A stretch of 64,000 nt of DNA from UBA9659 sp965208605 (GCA_965208605.1 OZ242345.1:806001-870000); one strand, 5' to 3'. Shown: positions 7,731-22,700, counted from the first letter of the stretch. Notes: generated by a model not told the origin, from the letters alone. Numbers and translations are program-made.

Positions 7731-10700
7731 AATCAGCGTCTCCTCGGCTTCACTATCATCGTTCACATTGGCATCGACAGTCGAAATTACCACGGGTTCG
7801 CTTTCCGTTTCACCCGCGACGATAGTCACGAAATTGCTCTCTGGCAGGGTGTAGTCGTCGTCGACTGTTGCCGTGGATTCGCGCGTCACTTCCCATATAA
7901 CTTGAACCGGGAAAGTTGTTTCCTCGCTAAGGACAAAGACTACTTCTGCGACCCCAACGCCTTCTTCGACGCTGAATGCAGTCGTCTGGACGTTGACATC
8001 AGTATGGTCGGCATTTTCTATGGTGAGGGTTGCTGCCTGCGAAGTTCGCGCTATCCAATTACCCGCCGTATTCTGATACTCGTAAGCCGCTCGAAAACTC
8101 ACCTTCTCAGGGAGTTCAATAATGCCATCATCGTTCACAATCGCGAACTCGTATACGGATGCGTTACGATCTTCCACGGTGCCTTTGGGTAGGACGAGAA
8201 ATCCCTCATCGCAGGTGACGGTTGGGTCCTGGCTGCAGATGAGTGGAATAGTTGGAAAATCGTCGGACGACTGGCCCTCCGCAACCGTAGTAGACGCCTT
8301 GAAGTCGTCCGAATCAGCATAATTGGGCGAGGTGCCGGGGTCGGTGCGGGTAATCATCAGGTTGCGCACCCGCAGTATGCCCCTATCAGAGAAGGCGCGA
8401 AATTGCATCAGATCATGTTGCTTATCCCCCACTGAGGCAACCTCGCGCGCAAAATTTGCCAGAACTCGCGTCTCGTCGTCCGCATTCTCGCTGGTAGCGG
8501 TGGTCGGATACGCGCCGGCGAGTTCCAGCACCAACTGTGGCGGCTCGGTAGGGGTCGCAGAGGCGGTAGCGGATGCTTCGCCGACTCCAACACTGTTCTC
8601 CGCGCGCACTTCAAAGAAGTATTGGATGCCAACAATAAGATCACCAATCGTAAGCGTATAGGTCTCTGCCGCGCTTGCCGTTTGCCAGCCATTGGGTTCG
8701 TCCAGTGCATGCGAAAAGGTCTCACTTGCGGTGCGCTGGCGATATTGATAGCCGGTGATGGCTGAACTGCCGGTAGCGCTTGGTATTTCCCAGTCTAAGC
8801 GCACGCCTTCTGCCAGCGCGGTTACGCTGAATGTGCTCGGTGCGCCGGGCGCGCCGACTGTCACGGTGCGGGTAACTGTGTCGTCGACATTACCGGCGGC
8901 ATCGGTCACGGTGTAGGTGTAGGTGTAGATTCCTGCGGTGCTGGTATCCAGTGCAGTCGCGCCGCCGGGGCCGGCAATGGTCAGAACAACGGTGTCCTCG
9001 TCATCCAGTGTGGTCACGCCCGCATCGGTGTAAGAGCCGCCGAGCGCGACGCTAACCCGTGCCTTTCCCACCAGCGTTACTACCGGCGGAGAGGTATCAG
9101 CAGCATAACCAGGGATCTCAAAGGACAGATCCTCTACCGGGGTGCCGTCGAAGGACAGTTGTTCTGCCGGGGTGCCGAGGGCATCCGTAACCCCGCGCGC
9201 CGTGAATGTGATTGCGCCTGAGTCGCCATCGCGCAGCGTATAAGTTGCCTGATATTGGTTGGGCTCGCTGGTGGCAATCAAATCCTGTGGCGGCGGGTTG
9301 CTCGAATCTGCCAATTCAAATTGGACGGTACCCGCCAGAGGTTTGTCGGAGTCCACCAGCAGCGTGAGCGTATCAGCACCAAGGCCACTACTAGCGTTCA
9401 GGAGGGTGGTGGTGCCAGAGGTTTCACCGCCGGTGCTGCTAATGTCGGTTGTCGAGATGGTCAGTATCGGCGGATCGCTGAGTGCGCGGGTCACGGTCAC
9501 GGTGTAGGTTTTTGTAGTGGTGCCGTCTTCGGCGGTAACGAAGATGGCGATAGCCTTTGCTACGCCGAGCGCCAGCGTAATCGGAGCGGATGCTTCGCCA
9601 CTGACAACCGGCGTGCCATCCACGGTTACGGTGGCGTCACGGTTTTCCGTGGTCGGCGTGAGCGTGACGCTTGCCACAGCAGTTGCCACGCCGGCGGTGT
9701 AGTCCTCGGTGTCGGACGCGAACTCGGGCGACAAGGTGCCTGCGGAAATTTCCAAATCAAACAGGGTCGCATCTATAGAAATCGCGTCTCCGCTGACCGA
9801 CCTACCTTCCACAGGACCGATGTTGCCAGCCAGGTCGGTCACGCTGTCAGCGGAAATGACCAGAAGGTAGGAGGTTATGATCGGGGAGAAGGCGATGGTG
9901 TAGGTGGTTTGGTCGTCAGATGCGGTCACGCTATGCGTCGTGACACCTGTGATATGACTCCCGCTCAAACCAGTCACCGCCTCATCGAAGATGATCGTGT
10001 AATCCTGCACGGTGCCAATCACGCCTTCGGCAGGCACGGTTAATTCCATCAACACCGGGGCGGCATTGTCCACAGTAACCGCGCCGAGGCTGGCGGCATC
10101 GGAGTCAGTGCCGGACAGGGTCTGCACGACCTGCACATCGCCAGCAGCATAGTCGCCATCGGGCAGGGTGAAGAAGGCGACGTTGGTGTTAGGGTCGCTG
10201 TCGGTGCCGGTGGTGAAGTCGGTGCCGCCATTGACGGAGTATTTCCAGGTGGCACTATCTGCCAGAGCCATCACATTCACCCGACCATTTTGCGTGATGC
10301 CATCCGTTGGCGAGGAACCGGTGTCCACCGCCAGCGCGAGGCTCGGCGCGGCGGGTGCCACGGCTGCCTCGGTTACGGGCGCAGTGGTGGTAACGGCGGC
10401 CGTGCTGGGGATGTTTTGGTCGATGGCGCTGCGCAAATCCGTCTGGGTGGCGGTAGATAATGCCGTTACCCGTTCATCGCGCACCGCGACCGTGTCGGCG
10501 ACCACTTCATACTCCACCACCACGCTGCCGGCGGCAATGCTAAGCACGCGCACATCTTCGGGCGGCACAGACAACAAGGTCGCAATGCCTGAAACGAAAT
10601 TGAACTCATCAAACTCGGCGGTGGTGAGACCGGCAATGGTCGTGGTGGCAACGAATCTCGGTTTGCTGGTGGTTGGCGTTGCCACTGCCGTCGCGTTACC

Positions 10701-13700
10701 GGTCGCGCTTGCCGCGTCATTGGGGTTGCCGTCGGCATCGGTTACGCGCGCCGCGGCGATGCTCAAGGTTACCGGGGCCGGCGCGCTCGGGGTGTAGGTC
10801 ACGATGTATTCGGTGCCACTACCGGAGAGGGTGCCCAGGCTGGCGTTAGTGGCGGTGAAGTCGCTAGATGTCAAGCCAGTAACCGCTTGGGCGAAGGTAA
10901 CCCGCACGTTTGCCAGATTACCGACCGTGGATTTGCCCAGTGGCGGGATGGTTACGGCAAACGGCGTGGTCACGCGGGTGACTCTGACGGTGTAGGTTTT
11001 TGTGCTAGTGCCGTCCTGGGCGGTAACCACGATGTCAAGGGCGTTTAGGCCGGGCGCCAGCGTAATCGGCGCCGAGGCGGTGCCACTGCTAGCCGTGGCG
11101 TCATCCACGGTTACGCTGGCGCCAGCGTGATTCGTGGTCGGCGTCAGCGTGACGCTGGTCACATCATTGTCCACGCTAACGGCGTAACTGATCGTGTCGG
11201 CGGCAAAGGTGGGCAAGGTGCCTTGCGAGATAGTCAAAGCGGACAAGTCCGCATCCGCGGACAGGGTCGCGGTCTCGGCAATCACCACGGCGGTCGGTGC
11301 GCTGGTAACATCCCTCTCGTCGGCGTCGAAACCAAAACCGTCCTGATAAGAGGCAAACACTTCAATGGTGTTGCCAATATCATCGGCTACCAGCGTGTAG
11401 GTGCGTTGCCGGGCACCTCTGATTGACCGGTGTCGTTCGCCCGGGAGCGCGCGGCCCCATTCATATTCTATGCTAGTAATTATGCCATCCGGGTCGGTTA
11501 CTTCGCCCGTGGTCAAGGTCTCGCCGACCCGCGCGAGGCCGATGATGTTGGTGATGCGTCCCGGCTCATTCACATTGGTCACGGTAACCGTTACATCAAG
11601 CGTGTCGTCCATATTCGGCTCGCCGTCATCGGTGGCGGTCACGGTAACTTGATATGAGTTGTCGGCGCCAGCGTCCTGCGCGTCTTCAAAGTTCGGCGGC
11701 GTGTTGAAAGTCAATACGCCGCTTGTGGAGTCAATCGCAAACAAGCCCGCATCCGTGCCAGTCAGTGACCAGGTAATGGTGTCGCCTTCGGCATCGTCCG
11801 CGCTCAAGGTCGTTACTGCCGCGACATCGTTCTCGGCATGACGCAACGCCGCACTAGTGGTGATGCTCGGCGCGGTGTTAGGCACGAGCACGGTGCGGGT
11901 CCTCGGCGCGGCTTCATTACCCGCCGCATCGGTTGCGGCGTAGGTAACCGTATAGGTGCCGGTGCTGCTGGTGTCTACGGCATCGCCAGCAATGTCCAGC
12001 ACAATGCCCGCGTCCAGATTATCCGAAACGGTGGCGGTTTCCGTATAGGTATCGCCCACGGTCAGGGTGATGCTCTCTTCCCCATTCAAGGCGATGACCG
12101 GTGGCGTATTGTCCACGCTAATCGCGCCGAGGCGGGCGATAGCCGAGTCGGTGCTGTCAAGGGTCTGCACCACCTGCACATTGCCAGCGGCATATACGCC
12201 TTCATCCAGCGTGAAACTGCCACCGCTGCCGGCGGCGAAGGTTGTGCCGCCATCGGTAAGGTATTTCCAGGTGGCGCCGGTTACCACAGTCACATCCACC
12301 TGACCATTTTGGGTCGCGCCATCGCTTGCCGAGGCGCCGGTGTCATCAGCCAGCGCGATGGTTGGGGGCGGTAGAGTCGCGCTGCTGCTCTGAGTCTGCG
12401 CGGTGGTGGGACCGGTGTTCGCACCGCCATCGGTAACCGAGTCCGCGGCAAGAACCAGGCTGAAGGCGGTCGCGGTCGGGGTGAAGGTGATGAGCCAGGA
12501 ATCGGCGCGGTCGCCAACGCTCACATCACTGACCGTAACACCAGTGGAGCCAGCAAAGTCGCTAATTTCCAAACCGCTTACATCTTCGGTGAAGCGGAGT
12601 TCGGACTCCCGCTCTCTGCCAACCACGCCGCCATCCAAGCCACGATAGAGGTCAAACTCCGGCTTGGTGGTATCCGCCACCGCGCTGCCGTTCGCGATTG
12701 ACGGGCTTGCCGGACCGGTGTTGCCGGCGAGGTCGGCTATGCTATCCACCGGCAGGGTCAGGCTGTAGGTTGTCGCGCTCGGGGTGAAGGCAACCTGGTA
12801 GTTGAGGTTGTCTCTTGGCATGGTAGTGGCATGCACCGTTGCGCCGTCAGCAGTGAGATATTCCGGCCTAAGGATTACCCCTTCGGAGAATCTGATGCTG
12901 GTTCTCTGTCGGGTGCCAATCACACCATCGTCGGGGTCGTTAAAGAAGACCACCGTCGGCGGCGTAACATCAATCGTAACCGCGCCGAGGCTTGCCGCGG
13001 CGGAGTCAGTGCCGCCTACGGTCTGCACGACCTGCACCGCGCCAGCAGCATACACGCCTTCATCCAGGGTGAAACTACTGCCGCTGCCGGTGGCGAAGTT
13101 GGTGCCGCCATTGGTGGAGTATTTCCAGGTGGCGCCGCCGCCTACCAGACCGGCCACATTGACCAAGCCATTGTTGGTGAAGCCGTCATCCGCCTCGGCG
13201 CCCGCGTCAACAGCCAGCGCGAGGCCCAACGGGACGGCAACGGCGATGGTTACCGTATCGGCGTCGCTGAGGGGGACATCATCATCATCGGTTACGGTCA
13301 GGGTGAACACCAGAGTAGCCGCGCTAGCCGGTGCGGTGAAGGTGGGAGCGGCGATGTCAAGAGCGCTCAAGGATACCGTGCTGCCGCCGGTCTGGGCCCA
13401 GGAATAAACCAGGTTATCGTCGGTATCAAGGTCGGTAGCGGAGCCGGCAAGCGTTACCCTCGCGCCGGTATCCACGCTTTGGTCGGGCCCCGCATTCGCC
13501 ACTGGCGCGCGGTTGGCAGGCACCGCGAAACCGGCCTTGCTATCACTGGTGATCGGACCCTCGGTGTTGGTGCCGTCAAGGTCGGTTACGCTGTAGGCGG
13601 CAATTTCAATCCGGAAGCCCGCCGTGAGCGGGGTGAAGGTAAGCGTGTAGGTGGTTTGGTCGCCGGTGTCTACCACGCTAATGAACGTGACGCTAAGGCT

Positions 13701-16700
13701 GCTGAAGTCGTCAAGCATCAAGCCGGTTACTGGCTCACTGAAGACGATATCGTGCATCTGCGCGGTGCCAATCACACCGTCGGCAATGCTGCCGAGGTCC
13801 ACGGTCGGCGCGAAGGGGTCTTCCGGGGTCACGGTTATGGTGCGGGTAATCGTTGTGCTCGCACCGTCGGTATTGGTTACCACGTAGATCAGGATGTGGA
13901 CGCCTTCTGGATTCAGACTAAGGGTGTGAAAGTTGTTCGGAACGTCTGTTGGGCTAGTCTGGCCGGCACGGAGAACGGTCGTCACGATGGTCGCTTCAGG
14001 GTCCGTTGTCGTAACCCCCGGGTCGGCGTATACGCTACCGAGCGAGAAGGTAACGAATTCATCGCCCACCAAAGATACGGGCGGTCCGGTGGCAGCGCCG
14101 CGAGTCACGGTAACGGTGTAGGTTTTTGTGGTGGTGCCGTCCTCGGCGGTAACCATGATGCGGATGACATTTGCGCCGGCATTTAGCCCAACCCGAGCGG
14201 ATACTGCGCCACTTTCAACCGCAATCCCATTCACCGTTATCGCCGTTATCGTGTCAATGCCGGTCGGCGTGAGCGTAACGAAGGTTTCCGCATGCCCCGC
14301 GTTGGCGGTGTAGGCAAGGGTGTCGGCAGCAAAGGTGGGCGACAAGGTGCCTTCCGAGATAGTCAAAGCGGACAAGTCGGCTTGCGTGGACACGGCGCGG
14401 GTCACGCGCAGGGTGTAGGTTTTTATGCTGCCGTCCGCGGCGGTCACGACGATGGCGATGGCTTTTGCCAGGTCGACCGGCAGGTCAATCGCCGCGCTGG
14501 TTCTGCCACGGATAACCGCCGTGCCATCCACAGTCACGCTCGCGCTGGCGTTAGCCGTCGGCGTAACCGTAACGCTGGACACCTCATTTGCCACGTTGGC
14601 GGTGTAGTCCACGGTGGCAGACGCGAAAGTTGAATCCAAAGCAATCACCGTGCCGTTGTTATCCGCCAGAGTCAACGCTGACAAGTCCGCATCCGCAGAT
14701 AGCACCGCCGTGCCGACCACGGAATTCCCCGATGCGCTGAAAGGACCGGGCCCGCGGTTGAGGTCCAGCACGCTATTCAAGGTAAGCAGCAGGGTGAAGG
14801 AGGTCGCGGTCGGGGTGAAGGTGATGGTGTAGGTGGTTTGGTCGCCCGTGTCTACCACGTTATGCACCGTGGCACCGGAAGTCCCGGAGAAGTCTCCCGC
14901 GTCCACATCGGTTACCCGCTCGGTGAAGGTGATTTCAACCGTCTGCCGCTCGCCAATCACGCCCGCGGCTGGGGAGGCAAATGTCTGCACCTCCGGTGCG
15001 GTAACTCGGGTGACGGTAACGGTGTAGGTTTTCGTGGCGCTGCCATCCGCGGAGGTAACGATGATGGTGATGATATGTTCGCCAACCGCCATGCCGGTTA
15101 TGGCACTGGCGGCGCCGTCTCTGGTAAGAGTCGCGCTGGGCGCGGTGATGGTTACGCTGGCGTCGGCGTGATTCGTGGTCGCTGTCATGCGAATATCTGC
15201 CGTCCCCCGCGGCACGTTGGCGGTGTAGCCCTCGGTGTCAGACGCAAAGGCCGGCGACAACTCCAGAGACTCGGCCGGGTCACCACGGGTTAGGCTCAAA
15301 GCCGACAGGGTCGCATCCGTAGGCAGGGCAACGGCTGGTGTCGCGGTGCCGGTCACGCTCACCTCCATATCCGGTCCGCTGTTCGCGATCGGGCGGGCGC
15401 GGTCGCTCACGCTATTGGCGGCGAGGGTCAGGGTGAAGGTCGCCGCGGTCGGGGTGAAGATGATGGAGTGATCGGTACCGGCGCTACCGAGGAAGAAAAT
15501 GCCAGTTATGCGGGCACCCTCGGTCGAGATGTCGGTGCGAGATAGTCCGGTTATCGCCTCATCGAAGGTGAGGGTTACCCCAGATGACTTGCCAATCACG
15601 AGCTCATCGTCGGGTATGGCGGCGAAGGTCGCGGTCGGTTTGGTGGTGTCCATCGCATAGCCGGTCACGCTCACCTCGCTTGCCGGTCCGGTGTTGCTGG
15701 CAATGTCCACCACCGCGTCCGCGCTAAGGGTCAGGGTGAAGGGTGTCGCGCTCACCTCATACCCAATGACGTAGTCCATGCCGGCGACACCTTCGGGGTT
15801 ATTGTTAATGCTCACTACTGTGAGACCGCTGGAAGTAGCGAAGTCGTTCAACTCCAAATCAGTTACCACCTCATCGAAGATGAGGCCAGTCGTACGGGTC
15901 TCGCCAATCATTGCCACACCCTCGGGAATGGCGCCTAAGGTCGCGCTCGGTTTGATGGCATCAATCAAATAGGCACTGATCACATCAACCCCGTCTGGCA
16001 GCGCATCGCCGTCCAGCGTCATCAAGCCGCTGACCCTGAATGTGGGCGTGCCGGTGTCGCCATCGCGCACCACATACAATGCGTCGTATATACAGAGGCC
16101 AGCGGCACCGCAACCCGCTTCAGTGACGCGAACGAAATCCTGCGGCGGCGGGTTTGCCGAATCACTCAACTCAAATTGCACCGCGCCGACCAGCGATTCT
16201 GTGGTCAGTTCTCGGTTGACTTCCACGCGCACCGCGACCGTATCACCGGTGTTCAGGTGGGTCGTGCGCTCGCCTCTTTCACCGCCGACACTGGAGGCGA
16301 TGAAGTCTAAAAATGTCGGCAAATCGGTAATGGTGGCGGTCGCTGCGCTGATTACCCTCTTGTCGTCGCCGTGCCCATCGTTGTAAGTGGCGACCACATG
16401 CACGCTATTGCCAAGCGTGCCGATAAAGTGCTCCAGCAGGTAGGTCTTCTTGGTGGCGCCGTGGAGGGTGATGTGGTCATCGCCGTCATCGTCGACGATT
16501 TCCCATTGATAGGTAATGTCGGTTACGCCGCCATCCGGGTCGGTTATTTCGCCAGCCGTCAAAAGTTCCCCGATCAGGGGGATGCCGTCAATGGCGCCGA
16601 TGGCACCCGTCTCCTCCACATTGACCAGCGTTACCGTAACCGTAAGCGTGCCTGCCGCATTCGGCGTGCCGTCGTCGGTGGCGATTATATCAATCTCGTA

Positions 16701-19700
16701 GGTGCCATCCCCGTCTGCGTCTGTCGCGTCTTCAAAGTCCGGCGACTCCTTGAAAGCCAAGAAGCCGGTTGTGCCGGCCGGGTCAATCGTGATCAACGTG
16801 AACAACTCCGCATCCGTGCCACCGAGGCTCCAGGTCAAATTGTCCCCCTCGGTATTCAGCGCGGTGTATCTCGCCACCGAGTCAATAGCGGGCGTGTTTT
16901 CGGGATGATTCACCTGCCGATTGGTGCGGTCGATGACCGGCGCGGTGTTGGGTGCTTCAGCCGTGCCGACGGTTACGTTGCGGGTCACGATGGCGACATT
17001 ACCCGCCGCATCAGTCACGGTGTAGGTGTAGGTGTAGAAGCCGTCTCGGCTGGTATCCAATGCCGGCGGCGTGCCGGACGCAAGGGTCTGTTCCGAGCCG
17101 CCGTTGCGGGTCAGGGTCAGCACCAGGGTGTCCCCGGTATCCGTTTCCACCCCCGGATGCGGCGGGGTATACGCGGCATTGAGCGCGACACTCGCGGTTG
17201 CCGCGCCCAGCAGGGTGGGTTGCGGCAAAGCGGTGTCCAGCGTGTAACCAGGGATAGCGACCGACAACTCCTCGGCTTCGCCGCCGGCGACATCATGCAC
17301 ACCGCTCAACGTAAAGGTGAGCGCACCGGCATCGCCATCGCGCACCGTATACGTTGCCTGATATTGGCGGCTCATGCCGATGCGCAGCAAATCCTGTGGC
17401 GGCGGGTTGTCCGAATCTGACAACTCAAATTGCACCGCCCGCCGCAGCGAAGCATCTGCCAGAAATTCGTTGGATTCCACCACCACCGTGAGCGTGTCAT
17501 CGGCGTTCAGGAGCAAGCCGCCGGTGCTGGTGCCGCCGCTGCTGCTCAGGTCGTCTGGGTCAAAGGTTACGACCGGCGGCGTGCTATCAATGGTAATATT
17601 GGGCGTAAAGCCCCCCCCGGATTGACGCTCCAGGCGGGTCTGGCGGGCTAATACCTTACCGCCGCGATAGAACCCTTCGGGCAAGGTGAAGTGCGTGCCG
17701 CTGCCGTCCTGCCAGGTTGCGCCTCCATCGGTGGAGTATTCCCAGGTGGAATTGGCAACCAGTCCTACATGCACTCGTCCATCCGAAGTAATCCAGTCGC
17801 TATCGGAAACACCGGTGTCGTTAGCGAGCGTGAGGACCGGCGCAACGGGATACGCGATCGCGGTCAACGCGGTTGGCGGGCCCCAGTTGCCCGCCAGGTC
17901 CAGCACGCTATTGGCGGCAAGGGTCAGGGTGAAGAATTCCACATCCAGAGTGAAGACGACACTGTAATTGTCTGCGTGCTCCGGGGTAAAGGTATACCCA
18001 ACGCTATCCAGCACGACACCATGGCTGGCGGAGAAATCTGACAATTCCACATCGGTTACCGGCTCGGTGAAGACTATTGTGCGAAAATATTCCCTGCCAA
18101 TCCTCGGGGTGAAGAGGGTGCCGCTAAAGGTCGGAGCAGTCGGTGGCGTAACATCAAGGGTAAAGCCGGGCACGCCGGCAAAGGCGGAAGTGACGCCCTC
18201 CAGAGTCAGGCGCACGCGCACCTCATCATCGGTGTAGACGCCTTCGGGCACGCTGAATTGCGTGTAGACGCCTTCGGTCCCGGTGAATTGCGTGTCGCTG
18301 CCGTCCTGCCAGTTCGCGCCGGCATCGGTGGAGTATTGCCAGGTGGCATCGGCGCCCACACCCGTTACATTCAGCCGCGCATCGTTGGTGTAGCGGTCGC
18401 TATCGGAAGGACCGGTGTCGCTATTGAGCGTGGCGAGCGGTGCATCGGGCGCCGTGCCGACGACCACGGTGCGGCGAACCGTGGCGACATTGCCGAACGC
18501 ATCTTCCACGGTGTAGGTGTAGGTGTAGGTGCCGGGAACGCTGGTATCCAAGGCAGTCGCGCCGCCGGGTCCGACAATGGTCGGCCCCTCAACCGTGGTG
18601 CCGCTCTTGCTTGAGGTCGCGCCCGGATCCGGCTCGTTATACACGGCAAAGGGCAGGATGAAAAGGTCGGTGTCGCCCACTAGCGTGAGATCCACTGTGG
18701 TATCCGCCACATAACCAGCCAGGACGTAGGTAATATCAGGCGCCACGCCGCCCGTAGCCTCACTCGCCACACCGCTCACCTTGAAGGTGACGGCGCCCGT
18801 GTCGCCAATCTGCAGCCTATACTCGGCACGGTATCCGGAGGAACTACTGCCCGTTATATCCTGTGGCGGCGGGTTGTCCGAGCCGGCGAATTGAAATTGC
18901 GCGGCACCCACAAGTGAGGCACTTTCCAGCGCTTCGGTCGCCATATTCACCCGCACGGTATCCCCGCCGCTCAAGATGACCCGACCGCCCACTATGCTAC
19001 CGCGCGAATGGCCGTGGTTGAAGGACAATACCGGTGCAAAGCCGACCGCAATCTCGCGCCTAAGCACAACCGAGTTACCGGCGACATCGCTCACGGTGTA
19101 GGTGTAGGTGTGGATGCCCCTGATGCTGGTATCCAATGCCGGTGGCGCGGCGCCAGCCGCAACGGCAGTTACGGTGCCGCTCGCCAGGGTTTGTTCGGCG
19201 CCGTCGGGGTTGGTTACTGTCAGCCTAAGGGAGTCGTTGTTATCGTTGCTGGTTACCCCCGGATGCGGCGGGGTATAGGCGGCATTGAGCAGGATGCTGG
19301 CGCCCGCGCCCACCAAGGTTGCCTCCGGCGGCGTGTTATCAGCAAAAAAATCAGGGTCGGACGGCGCGGGATAGGTCGCCTCCGTTGCCTCCATGCCCGA
19401 GGTATCCATCACCCCGCTCACCGTGATGGTGAGCAAGCCCAGGTCATCGGCGCGCACCCTATAGACCGCGTCGTATCGGTTGGGCACTATGGTGGCAAGC
19501 AGATCCTGTGGCGCCGGGTCGTCCGAACCTGCCAATCTGAATTGTGCCGCACCCACAAGCGTAGCGGTGTCTATGGTTTCGTTGAAACTCACCTCAAACG
19601 TAACCGTATCATCGGCGTTCACGAAGGTTCTCGTCCCAGATACTTTACCACCGCTGGACTCGGACTCGAAACTCGGTGTCGGCGGCGTGTTGTCAAACGC

Positions 19701-22700
19701 TTGGCTCTGCCGGTTGACCGTGCCTACCGGGCCCGCGTTGCCCGCCAAGTCCATGATGTTACCGCGGTACAGGATCACGTTGATACCTTTCACGAACGGC
19801 GTGAGGTGCACGAGATAGGCGCTGGGGCTGATGACGGTTACGCGGTTGACCGTGGCACCGACCGTTGTAGTGGTCGTTGGCATCGCCATTCTGCGGCTGA
19901 ACGCCGCCACATCCACGCCGCTTACCGCCTCGGTAAATGTGATGCGGTTACTGAATTCCTCGCCAATCTGCTTGGCGTTGCTGTTGCCCCATTCCGCATC
20001 CGGCGGCGTGGTATCCAGCGTAAAGCCGGGCACACCGACAAACTCGGAAGTTACGCCATCCATGAGGCGGCGCACGCGCACCACATCATCGGCGTAGGTG
20101 CCTTCGTCCACGGTGAATTGCGTGCCGACTCCGGTGTGCCAGTTGCTGCCGCTATTGACCGAGTATTCCCAGGTGGCGCCGCTGCCCACGCCGGCTACAG
20201 TCAATCGGTTATCGTTGGTGATGCGGTCGCTATCAGAAACGCCGGTGTCTGAGATGCGGGCGGTCAGGCGCGTGGTGCCGGACACTTGCAGCGGGCGTAG
20301 CGGACCCGTGTTGCCTACCGGGTCCATCACCGCGTTGGCGGCAAGGGTCAGCGTGTAGTCGGGCGCAGTCGGGGTGAAGGTGATGGTGTAGGTGCTGGCG
20401 GGTCCAACAGCCGGGGCAATGCTATTGACCTCGGCACCTTCGGTGGTGAAATCCGCCACTGCCAAACCGATTACCGCTTCGGAGAAGGTGAGGGGGTGCG
20501 TCTGCGATTCGCCAAGCATACCGACCGTGGCGATGTCTTCAAAGGTCAGCACCGTCGGCGGGATGATGTCCCGCACCGCCGTGCCGCTCACGCTCGCCGG
20601 ATTTGCCGGACCTCGGTTGGCGCCCGCGGCGGCGCGGTCGCTCACGCTGTTCGCGTCAAGGGTCAGGGTGTAGGTTTCCGCGTTCGGGGTGAAGGTGATG
20701 GTGCGCGTGTTGCCGGCGCCGGTTACCTCATTCACCGTGGCGCCAGTGGTGGAGAAATCCCCCACTTCCACATCGGTAACCGCTTCGGAGAAGGTGATGG
20801 GGTGCGTCTGCGCGGTGCCAATCAGACCAACCACCGGGGTGTCAAAGGTGGTTACCGTCGGCGCGGTGGTGTCGGCCGCCTCGCCAGCCGTGCCGTTCGC
20901 GTTATGCGTGCTTGCCGGACCCCGGTTGCCGGCAAGGTCGAACACGATCTGCGGGGGCAAGCGCAGTTGGAAGGAGGTCTCGCGCGGGGTGTAGTCGATG
21001 GTGTAGGTGGTGGCGGGTCCCTCGCCCGGGGCAACGCTATGCACTTCATTGTCACCGAAGACAAAGAAGTCGCCAACTTCAAGACCGAATACCGCTTCGG
21101 AGAACATGAGGTTGATCGGCTGTCGCACGCCAACCGTACCGACCCCGGGGACTTCAAAGGTTGCGACCGTCGGCGGCGTTACATCCACGCTAAAGGCGCG
21201 CGCACCGGCAAAGGCGGAAACCCCGCCATTGCGGGTCTGGCGCACGCGCACCTGATCATCGGTATAGACGCCTTCGTCCACGGTGAATTGTGTGCCGCTG
21301 CCGTCCTGCCAGTCGCCACCGCTATTGATGGAGTATTCCCAGGTGGCGCCGGGCACCAGATCCGCTACATTCAAGTCGCCCTCCATGGTGATGCGGTCGC
21401 TGTCGCCGGCCGCGTAATCGGCAGGCGCGGTGTCTGCATTGAGCATTACGCTCGGTTGCGCTGGCGGCGCGCCCGCTATATCGCCAACGGTTACGCGGCG
21501 GGTGAGCGTCGTAACATTGCCGGCCTGGTCGGTCGCGCGGTAAGTGTAGGTGTATTCGCCGGCGGCGCTGGTATCCACGGCGGCAACGACCATGTCCGCC
21601 GAGTCGGTGATTACCACGCTCACGGTGCCACCGGTCACACCACTATCAAAGTAAGGCACGCCAATGAGCGTGTTCACACTCGGCGCGCCGACCAGCACCA
21701 GCGGTATCGGGATGGTGTCAAGGATATAGGTAACATCCAACGCATCAGCGGGAACAAAAACCACATCCGCCGCGACATGCCCGGAGGCATCTGCAAGACC
21801 GCTCACGCGCAACGACAAGGTGCCGCTGCGTTGCGGCTCGCTCGGAATCGTATAGACCGCCTGGTATCGGTTGGGGCCTTCGACGGCGACCAGATCCAGT
21901 GGCGTGCCATATACCGTGCCATCAACCAGGAGGGTCACGGCAGCCGCAAGCGACTCCGGCGCCAGCGGTTCGTCTATATCCAGCACCACGATCAGCTGAT
22001 CACCGGCATTCAGGTAGGACGGATCGCCATCGGTAGCGCCGGTGCCACTAATGGTGCGCAAGGCAATGACTGGCGCGGTGAGGTCGGGCCCGGCGCGGCT
22101 CACGACGATGGTATAGGTTTCCGTTTCGCTGGCCGCCGCAAGCGAGGACGACGATGTCTCGGGATCGTGTTCGGCGGCGACCACAATGGTCACGGTGGTC
22201 TTGTCGGCACCCAGCGTAATCGCTTGGCTGGCTTCGCCACTGCGCACCGGGGTGCCATTCACGGTCAGGGTCGCGCCATCGTCAGTCGTGGTCGGCGTCA
22301 GCGTCACGCTTGCCACAGCCTCCGCCACCTCGACCGTGGTGTAGGCGAAGGTGGCGGCATCGAAAGCGGGCTTCAGAGTAACCGCTGGCGCGAACACCAG
22401 ATTACTCAAGGACGCATCCGTGGAGCGGATAATAAACGTGATGCGGAGTGTTGCGATATTGCCGGCCCGGTCAAATTCTTCATAAGTGAGGGTGTAGGTG
22501 CCGGGGACACCCGCACTATACGCACCCGTATCGTGCGGGCGGACGGGATAGGGAAACCGCGGATCCAGATTATCGGTAACTTCGAAATTTTCTGGGAAAC
22601 CGCCGCGATCGAAAGGAAAGGATAGGTAGGGATCAGGTCCCGCATAGTGGAACTCCGGAATAGTGCTGTCTATCGTTACCTCAGCAAACTGGGCGGGCGC

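Noticed and set aside
7723..7733. Programmed -1 frameshifting
   Set aside because: The site ATT-ATA-CGA is not a standard slippery heptamer and no stimulatory hairpin was evident just downstream. A deletion or sequencing error is simpler.
20496..22625. Long plus-strand open frame (709 codons) opposite the giant adhesin
   Set aside because: Antisense shadow caused by GC-rich, repetitive codons; composition is Arg/Gly/His-rich and no domain is seen. Same for 6424-7854, 12831-14186 and 16371-17420.
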